The translations under genes were made by a program, and so were the position numbers. DNA of 64,000 bases from NCBI GenBank assembly GCA_943370145.1, contig CALRPY020000015.1:1-64000 (forward strand), given 5' to 3'. How positions within the stretch are numbered: position 1 is the first letter of the stretch; each line of letters begins with the position of its first letter. The DNA is from Ga0077536 sp943370145 (GTDB lineage Bacteria > Pseudomonadota > Gammaproteobacteria > Ga0077536). Positions 25,796 through 33,680 of this stretch are shown here, piece after piece. The notes beneath the pieces were generated by a model. That model saw only the letters and a program-made list of their open reading frames with translations. It did not search any database and was not told the DNA's origin.

Positions 25796-26181
25796 GTCTC
25801 TTGGTCACATTTGGACGCGGGTACCGGGGTACAGACCTTGATGGGCCACCGAGAACGCCGAGAACACCGAGCGGATCGGGTGGACAGGTGCCGCCCGGCC
25901 GGCATTGCCACGGCAGAGGCGCATTCCGCCATTCACCGTTCTTCTCCGTGTCCTCCGTGCTCTTGGTCAAAATTCGGCGCCTGTTGCCGTGGCAACGCCG
26001 GGTTTCACCACGGAGCGCACGGAGGACACGGAGAAGTCGCATTTTCGAGCGTGGTCCGGGCAATGGCCATGCCGTCGACCGCTGGCTCAGCCCCACTCGT
26101 CTAATCTCGGCGTTCTCGGTGTTCTCTGTGGCCCAACAGCACGTGGACGCGGGCACCCGCGTCCGAATGTGGCCAAGAGAC
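25796..26181. repeat. MITE-like element 1, nested inside outer inverted repeats
   Basis: Core 25845-26132 (288 bp) has 27-bp terminal inverted repeats beginning GCCACCGAGAACGCCGAG, three mismatches. It is homologous along its length to the element at 53396-53669 in opposite orientation (shared GTGTCCTCCGTGCTCT and CCGGGCAATGGCCA). Outside the core, GTCTCTTGGTCACATTTGGAC at 25796-25816 (21 bases, given as two parts: GTCTCTTGGTCAC and ATTTGGAC) is repeated inverted at 26161-26181. No protein-coding gene is credible inside, and none is seen in 25768-26205. Confidence 0.75.
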
Positions 26182-26205
26182 TAGCGCCAGCTGAGGGGAG
26201 CCGCC

Positions 26206-26712
26206 TCAAGGCGCCTGGCCGGCATCCTCGTCACGGTAAAACTTCATCGACGCGCCGTCCTTGCCGCTGAGGATCAGCGCGCCGGTCTCGTCGATTTTCG
26301 CCTCTTGCATCAGGGGCAGCAGTTCGAAGAAACGCTGCTCCTGGTACATCAGCGCGTCGGCCACGCAGGCCATGCGCGTGCTCGCGATGCGTGCGTCGAC
26401 AGTCAGCGCCGTGCCGTCCAGCGCGTAGCCCGTCGTATAGCGATTGCAGCCCGCCATCCCGCTCGCGCGACCATCCTCGCCGAGCAGCAGCGTGATCCGC
26501 GAGCGATCGATGATGCCGGCCTTGTCCAGGTCCTCCAGACGCCAGGCGATGCCGAGTGCCCGCCCGCTCGCGCTCCGCGGCAACCCTCCCGGCGCCATTT
26601 CCGGTCCCGTCTCGACGCTGTCGGTGACACCGGCCTGCCCTGCGACCGGGGGCTTGTCGCAGGCCGCGAGGAGCATCAGGACGAGGCCTGCCAGTACGCT
26701 TTCACGCCGCAT
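26206..26712 (-). CDS. META/HslJ-domain lipoprotein
   Basis: A 168-residue protein with a lipoprotein signal peptide: Arg-rich start, hydrophobic core and lipobox LLAAC with Cys18. The mature part carries a META domain (HslJ-like): WRLEDL, GMAGCNRYTTGY, then STRMAC and QEQRFFELL. Such proteins are linked to envelope stress or heat-shock-associated resistance in other bacteria. Start ATG 26712 follows AAGGAG. It is monocistronic and divergent from the solute-binding protein at 26970. Confidence 0.85.
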   Translation of the reverse strand: MRRESVLAGLVLMLLAACDKPPVAGQAGVTDSVETGPEMAPGGLPRSASGRALGIAWRLEDLDKAGIIDRSRITLLLGEDGRASGMAGCNRYTTGYALDGTALTVDARIASTRMACVADALMYQEQRFFELLPLMQEAKIDETGALILSGKDGASMKFYRDEDAGQAP

Positions 26713-26969
26713 CGAAAACTCCTTGAATCGCCCGTGGCTGCCGGCCAGTCTACTCCTGAACAAGCTTCCTTGGCGGGGCTCGGAAGCCTCGCGCACGCCA
26801 TCCAATCGCGGCGTGCGGGAACATGTTGAGCCTGACCGATGATCGGTGGCTGCGGGGGGGCCGCGGATTCGCCCATGTCGGCTGACGAAGGCATTCTTTC
26901 AGCACCCGGAATCGCGGCGCGCGGCATAATGCGAACCCGCTTCTCCCTGTCCGGAAGTCGCCACGAGCC

Positions 26970-27773
26970 ATGACTCTGCCCCTGAAGCTGTTGCTGCTGT
27001 TGAGCGTCGTCGCGCGATCGCCCGTCGCGCTTGCCGATGCCCTCGATCGCATTCGGGAGCGGGATCAGCTGATCGTTGCCGTCAAGAACGAGGGCAATCC
27101 GGACCGCGCCGCGCACAAGGACCCGGCGCATTTCCAGAAGCGCAATTACGAACTCGCGCTCGCAGGCGCGATTGCGGCCCGCCTGCTGGGTGAACCGGGC
27201 AAGCTGCGCATCGAGACGCTGCGCAAACCGGAGCGCCTGCCGGCGGTGGTAGACGGCCGTGTCGACATCGGGCTCTCCATGTTCCGGATCGTGCCGGCGT
27301 CGGTGGCGCTGGTCGATTTTTCGGTGCCTTACTATGAAGCGGCAACTGCGGTGATGCAGCGCGCCACGGGCGGCATCCGCGCGCCGGGCGACCTCGCGGG
27401 CCGGCGGATCGGCATCATCGCGCGCAACGACGCAGGGCCCGAGCCCTTGCTCGGGCAGGGGGCTGATGGACAGGGTCCCGCGCTCATCCGTGAATTCGCG
27501 AACTTCGACGATGCCGCGGCGGCCATCGAGGCCGGGGAAATCGATGGTCTGTTGAGCGATGCCGTCAATATCGACGTTTACCTCGCCGGACGTGGCGACG
27601 CGCTGGTGCGCTCGCCAGTGCTGTCGCGGTCGCCCATCGGCGTTGCGGTGCCGAAGGGCAACCCTGCGCTGCTGCGGGAGATCGATGCATTGCTGGGCGC
27701 CTATGCAGAGGACGGCTCGCTCGCTCGCCTGCAGCGCCAGCACGGGCTTGCCACGAACCCGCCGGCGCCTTGA
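26970..27773 (+). CDS. Periplasmic solute-binding protein, amino-acid type (SBP_bac_3)
   Basis: A 267-residue protein with a signal peptide (KLLLLLSVVARSPVALA) and a family 3 binding-protein fold: RDQLIVAVKNEGNP, a VDGRVDIGLSMFRI stretch, VDFSVPYYEAA, and a second lobe with IGIIARND and GEIDGLLSDAVN. It would bind an amino acid or similar solute in the periplasm. No ABC permease or ATPase is adjacent, so it is an orphan and could instead serve a sensor. No strong ribosome site precedes ATG 26970. Convergent with the DUF2783 gene. Confidence 0.85.
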   Translation: MTLPLKLLLLLSVVARSPVALADALDRIRERDQLIVAVKNEGNPDRAAHKDPAHFQKRNYELALAGAIAARLLGEPGKLRIETLRKPERLPAVVDGRVDIGLSMFRIVPASVALVDFSVPYYEAATAVMQRATGGIRAPGDLAGRRIGIIARNDAGPEPLLGQGADGQGPALIREFANFDDAAAAIEAGEIDGLLSDAVNIDVYLAGRGDALVRSPVLSRSPIGVAVPKGNPALLREIDALLGAYAEDGSLARLQRQHGLATNPPAP

Positions 27774-27797
27774 GCCGGCGTCCGGCGGGCGCCCGCG

Positions 27798-27983
27798 TCA
27801 GGCGACGTCGCGTGCCTGCGCCATCAACTCGCGCACGCGCGCGGTATCGCCGACCTCGTTCACCAGCAGCAGGATCAGCCGTGCGCAGAGCTTCAGGCTC
27901 GCCTCCGCGCCGAGGCCCTCGTGCATCGCCACCAGTTCGGCGTACAGCGCGTCGGCGTCCGCACCCGGCTTGATCCCACCCAT
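27798..27983 (-). CDS. DUF2783 protein, MhaB-like small hydroxylase partner
   Basis: A 61-residue protein matching the DUF2783 pattern: an acidic start, ELVAMHEGLGAEASLKLCARLILLLVNEVGD and a basic-acidic helical end. Its ATG overlaps the stop of the upstream MBL gene by one base (TGATG). A tiny coupling protein called MhaB (about 8 kDa) is known to partner the FAD hydroxylase MhaA in Pseudomonas putida 3-hydroxyphenylacetate catabolism; size and gene context fit that role, but the equation DUF2783 = MhaB is my inference. It ends the five-gene homogentisate operon. Confidence 0.7.
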   Translation of the reverse strand: MGGIKPGADADALYAELVAMHEGLGAEASLKLCARLILLLVNEVGDTARVRELMAQARDVA

Positions 27984-28936
27984 CAGTCGTGCGCCAGCGA
28001 CTGCCACATCTCGGCGTCGCGCGCCGCCGTCCAGATGCGCGGGTCGTCGATGCCGCCCGCTTCGTCGTAGGCGCGGCTGATGTCGAAAGGCAGGCAGTGA
28101 TCGAAAATCACCCAGTGGCCGAACTCGGGCTTGAGACGCGCGTAGGTCGCGTTGTAGGCCTGCTTGAGATCCTGGCCGGCCGCGCGCGCCGCGCGCACGC
28201 TTTCGTACATCGTCGTGACGAAGGCGCGCGTACCGCGCAGCGCCTCGTCGACCTTGTCCGGCGTCTGCAGCGCGTCGCCGCGACCCGGCACCAGCGCGCG
28301 GGGTTTGAGCGCGGCGATCCGGTCCAGCGTCGCCGGCCAGTCACGCAGGTAGGCGTCACCGGTATAGGGCGTCGCGCCGAACTCGACGAGATCGCCACTG
28401 AACAGCACGCCTTCCCGCGGCAGCCACGCGACCGTGTCACCCTTGGTGTGGCCACGACCCAATTGCAGCAGCCGCACCTCGGTCTTGCCGAGCCAGACGG
28501 TCAGTTCCCGTTCGAAGACGATGTTGGGCCAGGTCAGGCCCGGAATCGATTCCGAAGCCTGGAACAGGCGGGGGAAGCGTTCAAATTCTGACTGGTAGTC
28601 CTGCTCGCCGCGCTCGACGATGAGATCGTAGGTGTCACGGCTCGCGATGATGTTCGCCGCGCCATAACCGCTTGCGCCCAGCACGCGCACCGCGTGGTAG
28701 TGGCTCAGCACCACGTGCCGGATTGGCTTGTCGGTCACGGTCCGGATGTGGCGGATGACGTCCTGCGCCATCACGGGCGTCGCCTGCGCGTCGATCACCA
28801 TCACGCAGTCGTCGCCGATGATGACGCCGGTGTTCGGATCGCCCTCCGCCGTATACGCGTACGCGTTGTCGGCCAGCTTCGTGAAACTGACGGTCTTGGG
28901 CGCGAGGTCGCCCTTCGATGCGAATGCTTTGCTCAT
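27983..28936 (-). CDS. MBL-fold metallo-hydrolase with altered metal motif
   Basis: A 317-residue metallo-beta-lactamase-fold protein in the homogentisate operon. The strand VMVIDAQATP and the distal GRGHTKGD and FSGDLVEF motifs are in place, but the metal motif HxHxDH reads HYHAVR (residues 79-84), so the Asp and third His are replaced by Val and Arg. One metal site must be altered or lost. The gene overlaps the hydroxylase gene by 4 bp (ATGA) and the DUF2783 gene by 1 bp. GGAG precedes ATG 28936. It might hydrolyse a pathway thioester or lactone; this is inference. Confidence 0.85.
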   Translation of the reverse strand: MSKAFASKGDLAPKTVSFTKLADNAYAYTAEGDPNTGVIIGDDCVMVIDAQATPVMAQDVIRHIRTVTDKPIRHVVLSHYHAVRVLGASGYGAANIIASRDTYDLIVERGEQDYQSEFERFPRLFQASESIPGLTWPNIVFERELTVWLGKTEVRLLQLGRGHTKGDTVAWLPREGVLFSGDLVEFGATPYTGDAYLRDWPATLDRIAALKPRALVPGRGDALQTPDKVDEALRGTRAFVTTMYESVRAARAAGQDLKQAYNATYARLKPEFGHWVIFDHCLPFDISRAYDEAGGIDDPRIWTAARDAEMWQSLAHD

Positions 28937-30627
28937 GGTCGTTCTCCGTGGGGTTCAATTGGGGCCGGCGCTCTCCCGCAGGCTCGGGCATGCGCGGCGG
29001 CAAGGGCTTCGGCGTCGAAGCGGCGCCAGCGCGCCGCGATGTGCTGATCGGGGCGGACGAGATAGGTCGTGCCGGGACCGCCCGCGTAGCGTCGATGGAG
29101 CTGCCCGCCGGAATCATTGATGTCCGCTTCCGCGCTCCGGCTCACGCTCAGCATGCGCACGCCCGGCGGCAGCTGCGGCCTGATTGCGCGCGCCGCGGCG
29201 TGATCGCCGAAATACAGGCAGGTGAAATGGCGGCCGAGCTGTTCGAGCAGCCAGCCGGGCCTGCCGCCGCAGATCACGGGCGCATCGATGCAGACGTCGC
29301 CCGGCGCGAGCTCGACGGCGAATTCGTCGCGGTCCGGCGTCGTCAGCGAGGAAGCGCGCTGGGAGCACGGCACGGACAGGCGGCCGCTGTTGACGAAGGC
29401 GCGCGCGAACGGGTGGGTGTGCGCAAGCTCGAGCACCGCATCGTGAAAGGCGCTGGCGGCAGCGGTCCTGGGGGTCATGAAATCCGTCGCGCGAGTGGAG
29501 TTCGCGATGTTCTCGTCGGCGCCGAAGCAGCGCTCCTCGTCGTAGCTCTCGAGCAGCGTGGACGGCGCCTCACCGGCGAGCACGGCGGCAAGCTTCCAAC
29601 CGAGATTGTCGATGTCCTGCAGACCGCTGTTTGCGCCGCGCGCGCCGAAAGGGGAGACCAGGTGGGCGGCGTCGCCGGCGAAGATCACCCGGTTGTGCAC
29701 GAAGCGCCGCATGCGGCGGCACTGGAAGGCGTAGATGCTGACCCACTCGTATTCGAAATCGACGTCCTCGCCGAGCATCGCGCGGACCTTGGGCGTCACG
29801 TGCTCTTCACGCAGCGCCTCCGTGCGGTCGATGTCCCTGCCGAGCTGGAAGTCGAGTCGCCACACGTCGTCCGGCTGCTGGTGCATCAGCGCCGTGCGCC
29901 CATTGTTGAAGGGGGCGTCGAAGTAGAAGCGCCGCTCGGCCGGGAAGGGCGCCTTGACCCGCACATCCGCGATGAGGAAGTTGTCCTCGAAGGTCCGGCC
30001 GTCGAAGTCGAGCCCCATGCGCGCGCGGATACCGCTGCGGCAGCCGTCGGCAGCGATGAGGTAGGTACAGCGCAGGCGGTAATCGCCGGCCGGCGTCGCG
30101 ATGTCCAGCTCGACGCCGGCCGCGTCCTGTCGCAGGTCGCGCACCTCGTGCTGCCAGCGGATCTCCGTCGGCAACGACGCGAGGCTGTCGACCAGGTATT
30201 CCTCCGTGTAGTACTGCTGGAGGTTGATGAATGCGGGGAATTTCTGCTCCTTGTCGGGCAGCAGGTCGAAGCTGTACAGCGGTGCCGGATCGGCGCCATG
30301 GAACACGCGGCCGACGTTCCAGGTGATGCCCTTGTCGAGCATGCGGCCGGCGATGCCGAGGCGATCGCAGATTTCGAGGCTGCGCTTGGCCCAGCAGATC
30401 GCGCGGGAACCGTCGCTCAGGGTGTTGACCTTCTCGAGCACGATGCTGCGTACGCCCCAGTGGGCGAGCTCGGCGGCCGCCGCGAGGCCGACCGGCCCCG
30501 CCCCCACGATTGCGACCGGCACATCCTGTGTTTCCCCGCCCGCTTTCGTCGGGAAGCAGGGGTAGGTCCGGCGCGCCGCGCGCGCGCGCTGTGTCGCCAT
30601 GTCGAGCTGGGCGTAGCGGTCCTTCAT
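28933..30627 (-). CDS. FAD-dependent aromatic hydroxylase (MhaA-like)
   Basis: A 564-residue class A flavoprotein monooxygenase. The Rossmann motif VGAGPVGLAAAAEL is at residues 41-54, the DG motif is LIAADGCRSGIR and the FAD-ribityl motif is VIFAGDAAHLVSPFGARG. A C-terminal thioredoxin-like tail is present, as in PheA/MhpA-type enzymes. The position between maiA and the MBL/DUF2783 genes suggests it makes homogentisate; 3-hydroxyphenylacetate 6-hydroxylase MhaA (about 63 kDa) is the best-fitting known enzyme. The frame extends to 30888 across maiA, so ATG 30627, one base after the maiA stop, is used. Confidence 0.82.
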   Translation of the reverse strand: MKDRYAQLDMATQRARAARRTYPCFPTKAGGETQDVPVAIVGAGPVGLAAAAELAHWGVRSIVLEKVNTLSDGSRAICWAKRSLEICDRLGIAGRMLDKGITWNVGRVFHGADPAPLYSFDLLPDKEQKFPAFINLQQYYTEEYLVDSLASLPTEIRWQHEVRDLRQDAAGVELDIATPAGDYRLRCTYLIAADGCRSGIRARMGLDFDGRTFEDNFLIADVRVKAPFPAERRFYFDAPFNNGRTALMHQQPDDVWRLDFQLGRDIDRTEALREEHVTPKVRAMLGEDVDFEYEWVSIYAFQCRRMRRFVHNRVIFAGDAAHLVSPFGARGANSGLQDIDNLGWKLAAVLAGEAPSTLLESYDEERCFGADENIANSTRATDFMTPRTAAASAFHDAVLELAHTHPFARAFVNSGRLSVPCSQRASSLTTPDRDEFAVELAPGDVCIDAPVICGGRPGWLLEQLGRHFTCLYFGDHAAARAIRPQLPPGVRMLSVSRSAEADINDSGGQLHRRYAGGPGTTYLVRPDQHIAARWRRFDAEALAAAHARACGRAPAPIEPHGERP

Positions 30628-30628
30628 G

Positions 30629-31273
30629 TCACTCTGCGTCCGGTTGGGCCGCGGGTGCCGCCTGCCTGAACGCGTCGAGCGCGGCGCAGGCGGAATCCAC
30701 CGCCAGCAGGGCGGGAAAACGGGACAGCTCGACACCGAAGCGTCGGGCGTTGTAGAGCTGGGGCACGAGGCAGATGTCAGCAAGCGTCGGCGCGTCGCCG
30801 ATGCAATAGGGCCCGCTGCGCCCGTCCCTCGCGAGCATCGTCTCCAGTGCGTGCAGGCCCGCCTCCACCCAGTGGCGATACCACGCAAGCTTCCGCGTCT
30901 CGTCGGCGCCCAGCGGGCCGGCCAGGTAGTTAAGCACCCGGAGGTTGTTCACCGGGTGGATGTCGCACGCGATCAGCAGCGCCATCTCCCGCGCGCGCGC
31001 GCGATCCCACGCGCACGCCGGCAGCAGCGGCGGCGACGGGCATGTTTCATCCAGCCATTCGACGATGGCGAGCGATTGGGTCAGGGCCCTGCCGTCTACC
31101 ACCAGCGTCGGCACGAGTTCCAGCGGATTCAGTGCCCGGTACTGGTCCGCGTGTTGCTCGCCGCCGCCGCGCACGAGGTGCACGGGAATGGAGTCGAAGG
31201 CCAGGCCCTTCAGCGCGAGCGCAATCCGCACGCGATAGGCGGCCGTGGACCGCCAGTAGCCGTACAGCTGCAT
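30629..31273 (-). CDS. maiA: Maleylacetoacetate isomerase (zeta-class GST)
   Basis: A 214-residue glutathione S-transferase of the zeta class, converting maleylacetoacetate to fumarylacetoacetate. YGYWRSTAAYRVRIALALKGL is the N-terminal glutathione domain (two overlapping stretches), where the usual Ser-Ser-Cys is replaced by Ser-Thr-Ala. NPLELVPTLVVDG and LTQSLAIVEWLDE (glutathione binding) and DIHPVNNLRVLNYL are typical of MaiA. It lies 6 bp from fahA and 1 bp from the hydroxylase gene, so it is the second gene of the operon. Product feeds FahA. Confidence 0.93.
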   Translation of the reverse strand: MQLYGYWRSTAAYRVRIALALKGLAFDSIPVHLVRGGGEQHADQYRALNPLELVPTLVVDGRALTQSLAIVEWLDETCPSPPLLPACAWDRARAREMALLIACDIHPVNNLRVLNYLAGPLGADETRKLAWYRHWVEAGLHALETMLARDGRSGPYCIGDAPTLADICLVPQLYNARRFGVELSRFPALLAVDSACAALDAFRQAAPAAQPDAE

Positions 31274-31279
31274 TGCCGT

Positions 31280-32266
31280 TCAGCGCCGGTACTGCTCGAC
31301 GCGTTGCTCGATGGCGCCGAAGATGCTGCGTCCCGCGGTGTCGAGCATCTCGATGCGCACGGTGTCGCCGAACCTGAGGAAAGGCGTCGTGGCGGCGCCC
31401 TCGGCGATGGTCTCGAGCATGCGGCGTTCCGCGATACAGCAGGAGCCGCGGGAACGGTCGTAGTTCGAAATCGTCCCCGAGCCGACGATGGCGCCGGCGC
31501 CGAGGCGGCGCGTGCGTGTCACGTGGGCGATCAGGTCGTGGAAGCTGAACGTCATGTCCACGCCGCATTCCGGCTCGCCGAATCGCTCGCCGTTGATTGC
31601 CGTGTGCAGCGGCAGATGCAGCTTGCCGTCGCGCCAATGCGTTCCGAGTTCGTCGGGCGTCACGGCGACCGGCGAGAAGGCGGTCGCGGGTTTCGACTGG
31701 TAGAAGCCGAAGCCCTTCGCGAGTTCACCGGGAATGAGGTTGCGCAGCGAGACGTCGTTGACGAGCATCAGCAGCTTGACGTGCGGCGCCGCCGCCGCAG
31801 CCGCGGTGCCTATCGGAACGTCGTCGGTGATCACGGCGACCTCTGCCTCGAGATCGATGCCGTGCGCCTCGTCGACCGCGACGATCGGCGCGCGTGGACC
31901 GACCAGATCGTCGGAGCCGCCCTGGTAGACGAGCGGCTCGTGCCAGAAGCTTGCGGGCATTTCCGCGCCGCGCGCCTTGCGCACCAGTTCGACGTGGTTC
32001 ACATATGCGCTGCCGTCCACCCAGTGGTAGGCGCGGGGAAGCGGCGCCGCGCAGGCCTGCGGATCGAAGGCGAAGCAGTGCGGGATGTGACCCGCCTCCA
32101 GTTCGGACGCGCAGGCGGCGAGGCGCGGCGCGATTACCGCCCAGTCATCGAGTGCGGATTGCAACGTGGACGCGATGGTCGGCACGCGTACCGCGCGCGT
32201 CAGGTCGCGGGTGACGACGACCAGCGCGCCGTCACGGCCGCCCTCGTTGAGAGTCGCGAGTTTCAC
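31280..32266 (-). CDS. fahA: Fumarylacetoacetate hydrolase family protein
   Basis: A 328-residue FAH-superfamily enzyme that would split fumarylacetoacetate into fumarate and acetoacetate, the last step of homogentisate breakdown. VKLATLNEGGRDG at the start and DLEAEVAVITDDVP, LLMLVNDVSLRNLIP and GSGTISNYDR carry the metal-binding acidic residues typical of the family. GTG 32266 is chosen by homology to the usual KLATLxxGxRDG start; the frame to 32359 would overlap hmgA's promoter. It is the first gene of the minus-strand operon, facing hmgA. Confidence 0.93.
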   Translation of the reverse strand: MKLATLNEGGRDGALVVVTRDLTRAVRVPTIASTLQSALDDWAVIAPRLAACASELEAGHIPHCFAFDPQACAAPLPRAYHWVDGSAYVNHVELVRKARGAEMPASFWHEPLVYQGGSDDLVGPRAPIVAVDEAHGIDLEAEVAVITDDVPIGTAAAAAAPHVKLLMLVNDVSLRNLIPGELAKGFGFYQSKPATAFSPVAVTPDELGTHWRDGKLHLPLHTAINGERFGEPECGVDMTFSFHDLIAHVTRTRRLGAGAIVGSGTISNYDRSRGSCCIAERRMLETIAEGAATTPFLRFGDTVRIEMLDTAGRSIFGAIEQRVEQYRR

Positions 32267-32288
32267 GTCGGAGCAGCTTCCCTTGTGA

Positions 32289-32308
32289 ATAGTTGCAAGT
32301 GAAACTAT
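32289..32308. promoter_or_regulatory. Palindromic operator candidate between fahA and hmgA
   Basis: ATAGTTGCAAGTGAAACTAT is a 20-bp imperfect palindrome (16 of 20 positions symmetric) placed centrally in the 79-bp divergent promoter region. It has the size and AT-rich arms of MarR-family operators, and the marR gene is the second gene of the hmgA transcript. Binding would control both directions at once. Confidence 0.55.
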
Positions 32309-32345
32309 AGTCTTCGCAATGCCGAATGCAACAGGAAGACACGCG

Positions 32346-33680
32346 GTGAACGATTCCACGCCCGCGCGCGGCGCCCCGCCCGACTCGGCTTTCCTGGAGC
32401 CCGCCTATTCCGCCGGCTTCCACAACGAACACGCCAGCGAGGCCCTGGTGGGCGCGCTGCCGATGGGTCAGTTCTCGCCGCAACAGCCGCCTTACGGGCT
32501 GTATGCGGAAAAATTCAGCGCCACGGCGTTCACCGTCGCGCGGCGCGAGAACCGCCGCACCTGGCTCTATCGCATCCGGCCTTCGGTCGGCCACGGCCGG
32601 CACACGCCCTACGCGCAGGCGCGCTGGCTGACCGCGCCGCTGGACGTGGCCGCCTGCTCCCCGGATCCGCTGCGCTGGAGCCCGTGGCCGCTGCCCGACG
32701 CGCGAGTCGACTTCATCGACGGCATGCACACGATCGCCGCCAACGGGGATGCCGGCATGCAGGCCGGCATCGGGGTGCACGTCTTTGCCGCGACCACCGA
32801 CATGAGCGGTCGCTACTGCGTCAATCACGACGGCGAACTGCTGCTCGTGCCGCAGCAGGGCCGCCTCATCATCGACACCGAATGCGGGCGGCTGTGCGTG
32901 GCGCCCGGCGAAATCGCCCTGCTTCCGCGCGGGATGAAGTTCCGCGTGACGCTGCCGGACGGCAGCGCGCGCGGTTATGCGTGCGAGAACTATGGCGCCG
33001 CGCTGCGGCTTGCGGAGCGCGGCCCGGTGGGATCCGACGGTTACGCGAACGATCGCGACTTCCTCGCGCCCTGCGCGCGCTTCGAGGACCTGGCTGGCGA
33101 TTTCGAGTTGATCACGAAGGCCGGCGGCAGGCTGTGGCGTTGCACGCTGACGCATTCGCCATTCGACGTCGTCGCGTGGATCGGCACGGCGGTGCCGCTC
33201 AAATATGACCTGCTGCGTTTCAACACGATGAACACGGTCAGCTATGACCATCCGGACCCGTCGATCTTCACGGTCCTGACCGCGCCATCCGACACCCCGG
33301 GCGTCGCCAACCTCGATTTCGTGATCTTTCCGCCGCGCTGGATGGTCGCCGAACACACCTTCCGTCCACCGTGGTTCCATCGCAACGTGATGAGCGAATT
33401 CATGGGCCTCGTGCATGGCAGCTATGACGCAAAGGAGGGCGGTTTCGAACCCGGCGGGGCGAGCCTGCATAACTGCATGGTGCCGCATGGACCTGATGCG
33501 GCCGCCCACGCGAAGGCCAGCAACGCCGATCTCGCGCCGGAGCGCTACGCGGCGACACTCGCGTTCATGTTCGAATCCCGTTATCCGCTCCGGCCGAGCG
33601 CGTTCGCGCTCACCTGCCCCGAACTGCAGGACGACTACGCGCGTTGCTGGGACGGGCTGGGCAGCCATTTCACCGGATGA
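32346..33680 (+). CDS. hmgA: Homogentisate 1,2-dioxygenase
   Basis: A 444-residue Fe(II) ring-cleavage dioxygenase converting homogentisate to maleylacetoacetate. The N-terminal GFHNEHASEALVGALPMGQ and PYGLYAEKFSATAFT match HmgA, as do DTECGRLCVAPGEIALLPRG, FPPRWMVAEHTFRPPWFHRN and YDAKEGGFEPGGASLHN with iron-ligand His/Glu. GTG 32346 has AGGAAG eight bases upstream; ATG 32319 in the same frame lacks a ribosome site and crowds the operator. It overlaps marR by 4 bp (ATGA). Divergent from fahA-maiA. Confidence 0.95.
   Translation: MNDSTPARGAPPDSAFLEPAYSAGFHNEHASEALVGALPMGQFSPQQPPYGLYAEKFSATAFTVARRENRRTWLYRIRPSVGHGRHTPYAQARWLTAPLDVAACSPDPLRWSPWPLPDARVDFIDGMHTIAANGDAGMQAGIGVHVFAATTDMSGRYCVNHDGELLLVPQQGRLIIDTECGRLCVAPGEIALLPRGMKFRVTLPDGSARGYACENYGAALRLAERGPVGSDGYANDRDFLAPCARFEDLAGDFELITKAGGRLWRCTLTHSPFDVVAWIGTAVPLKYDLLRFNTMNTVSYDHPDPSIFTVLTAPSDTPGVANLDFVIFPPRWMVAEHTFRPPWFHRNVMSEFMGLVHGSYDAKEGGFEPGGASLHNCMVPHGPDAAAHAKASNADLAPERYAATLAFMFESRYPLRPSAFALTCPELQDDYARCWDGLGSHFTG

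Noticed and set aside
25845..26132. CRISPR-like iteration of GAGAACACCGAG
   Set aside because: Only two or three tandem iterations at each end, with no spacers of regular length; they are terminal inverted repeats of a mobile-like element.
25801..26270. Small frames of 120-127 codons within MITE-like element 1
   Set aside because: They overlap each other on the same strand, follow the inverted repeats and have no ribosome site.
27798..28007. Longer start (69 codons) for the DUF2783 gene
   Set aside because: ATG 27983 overlaps the MBL stop by one base and gives the length typical of the family.
28918..30669. 583-codon plus-strand frame opposite the FAD hydroxylase
   Set aside because: Antisense shadow; the hydroxylase frame has all FAD motifs.
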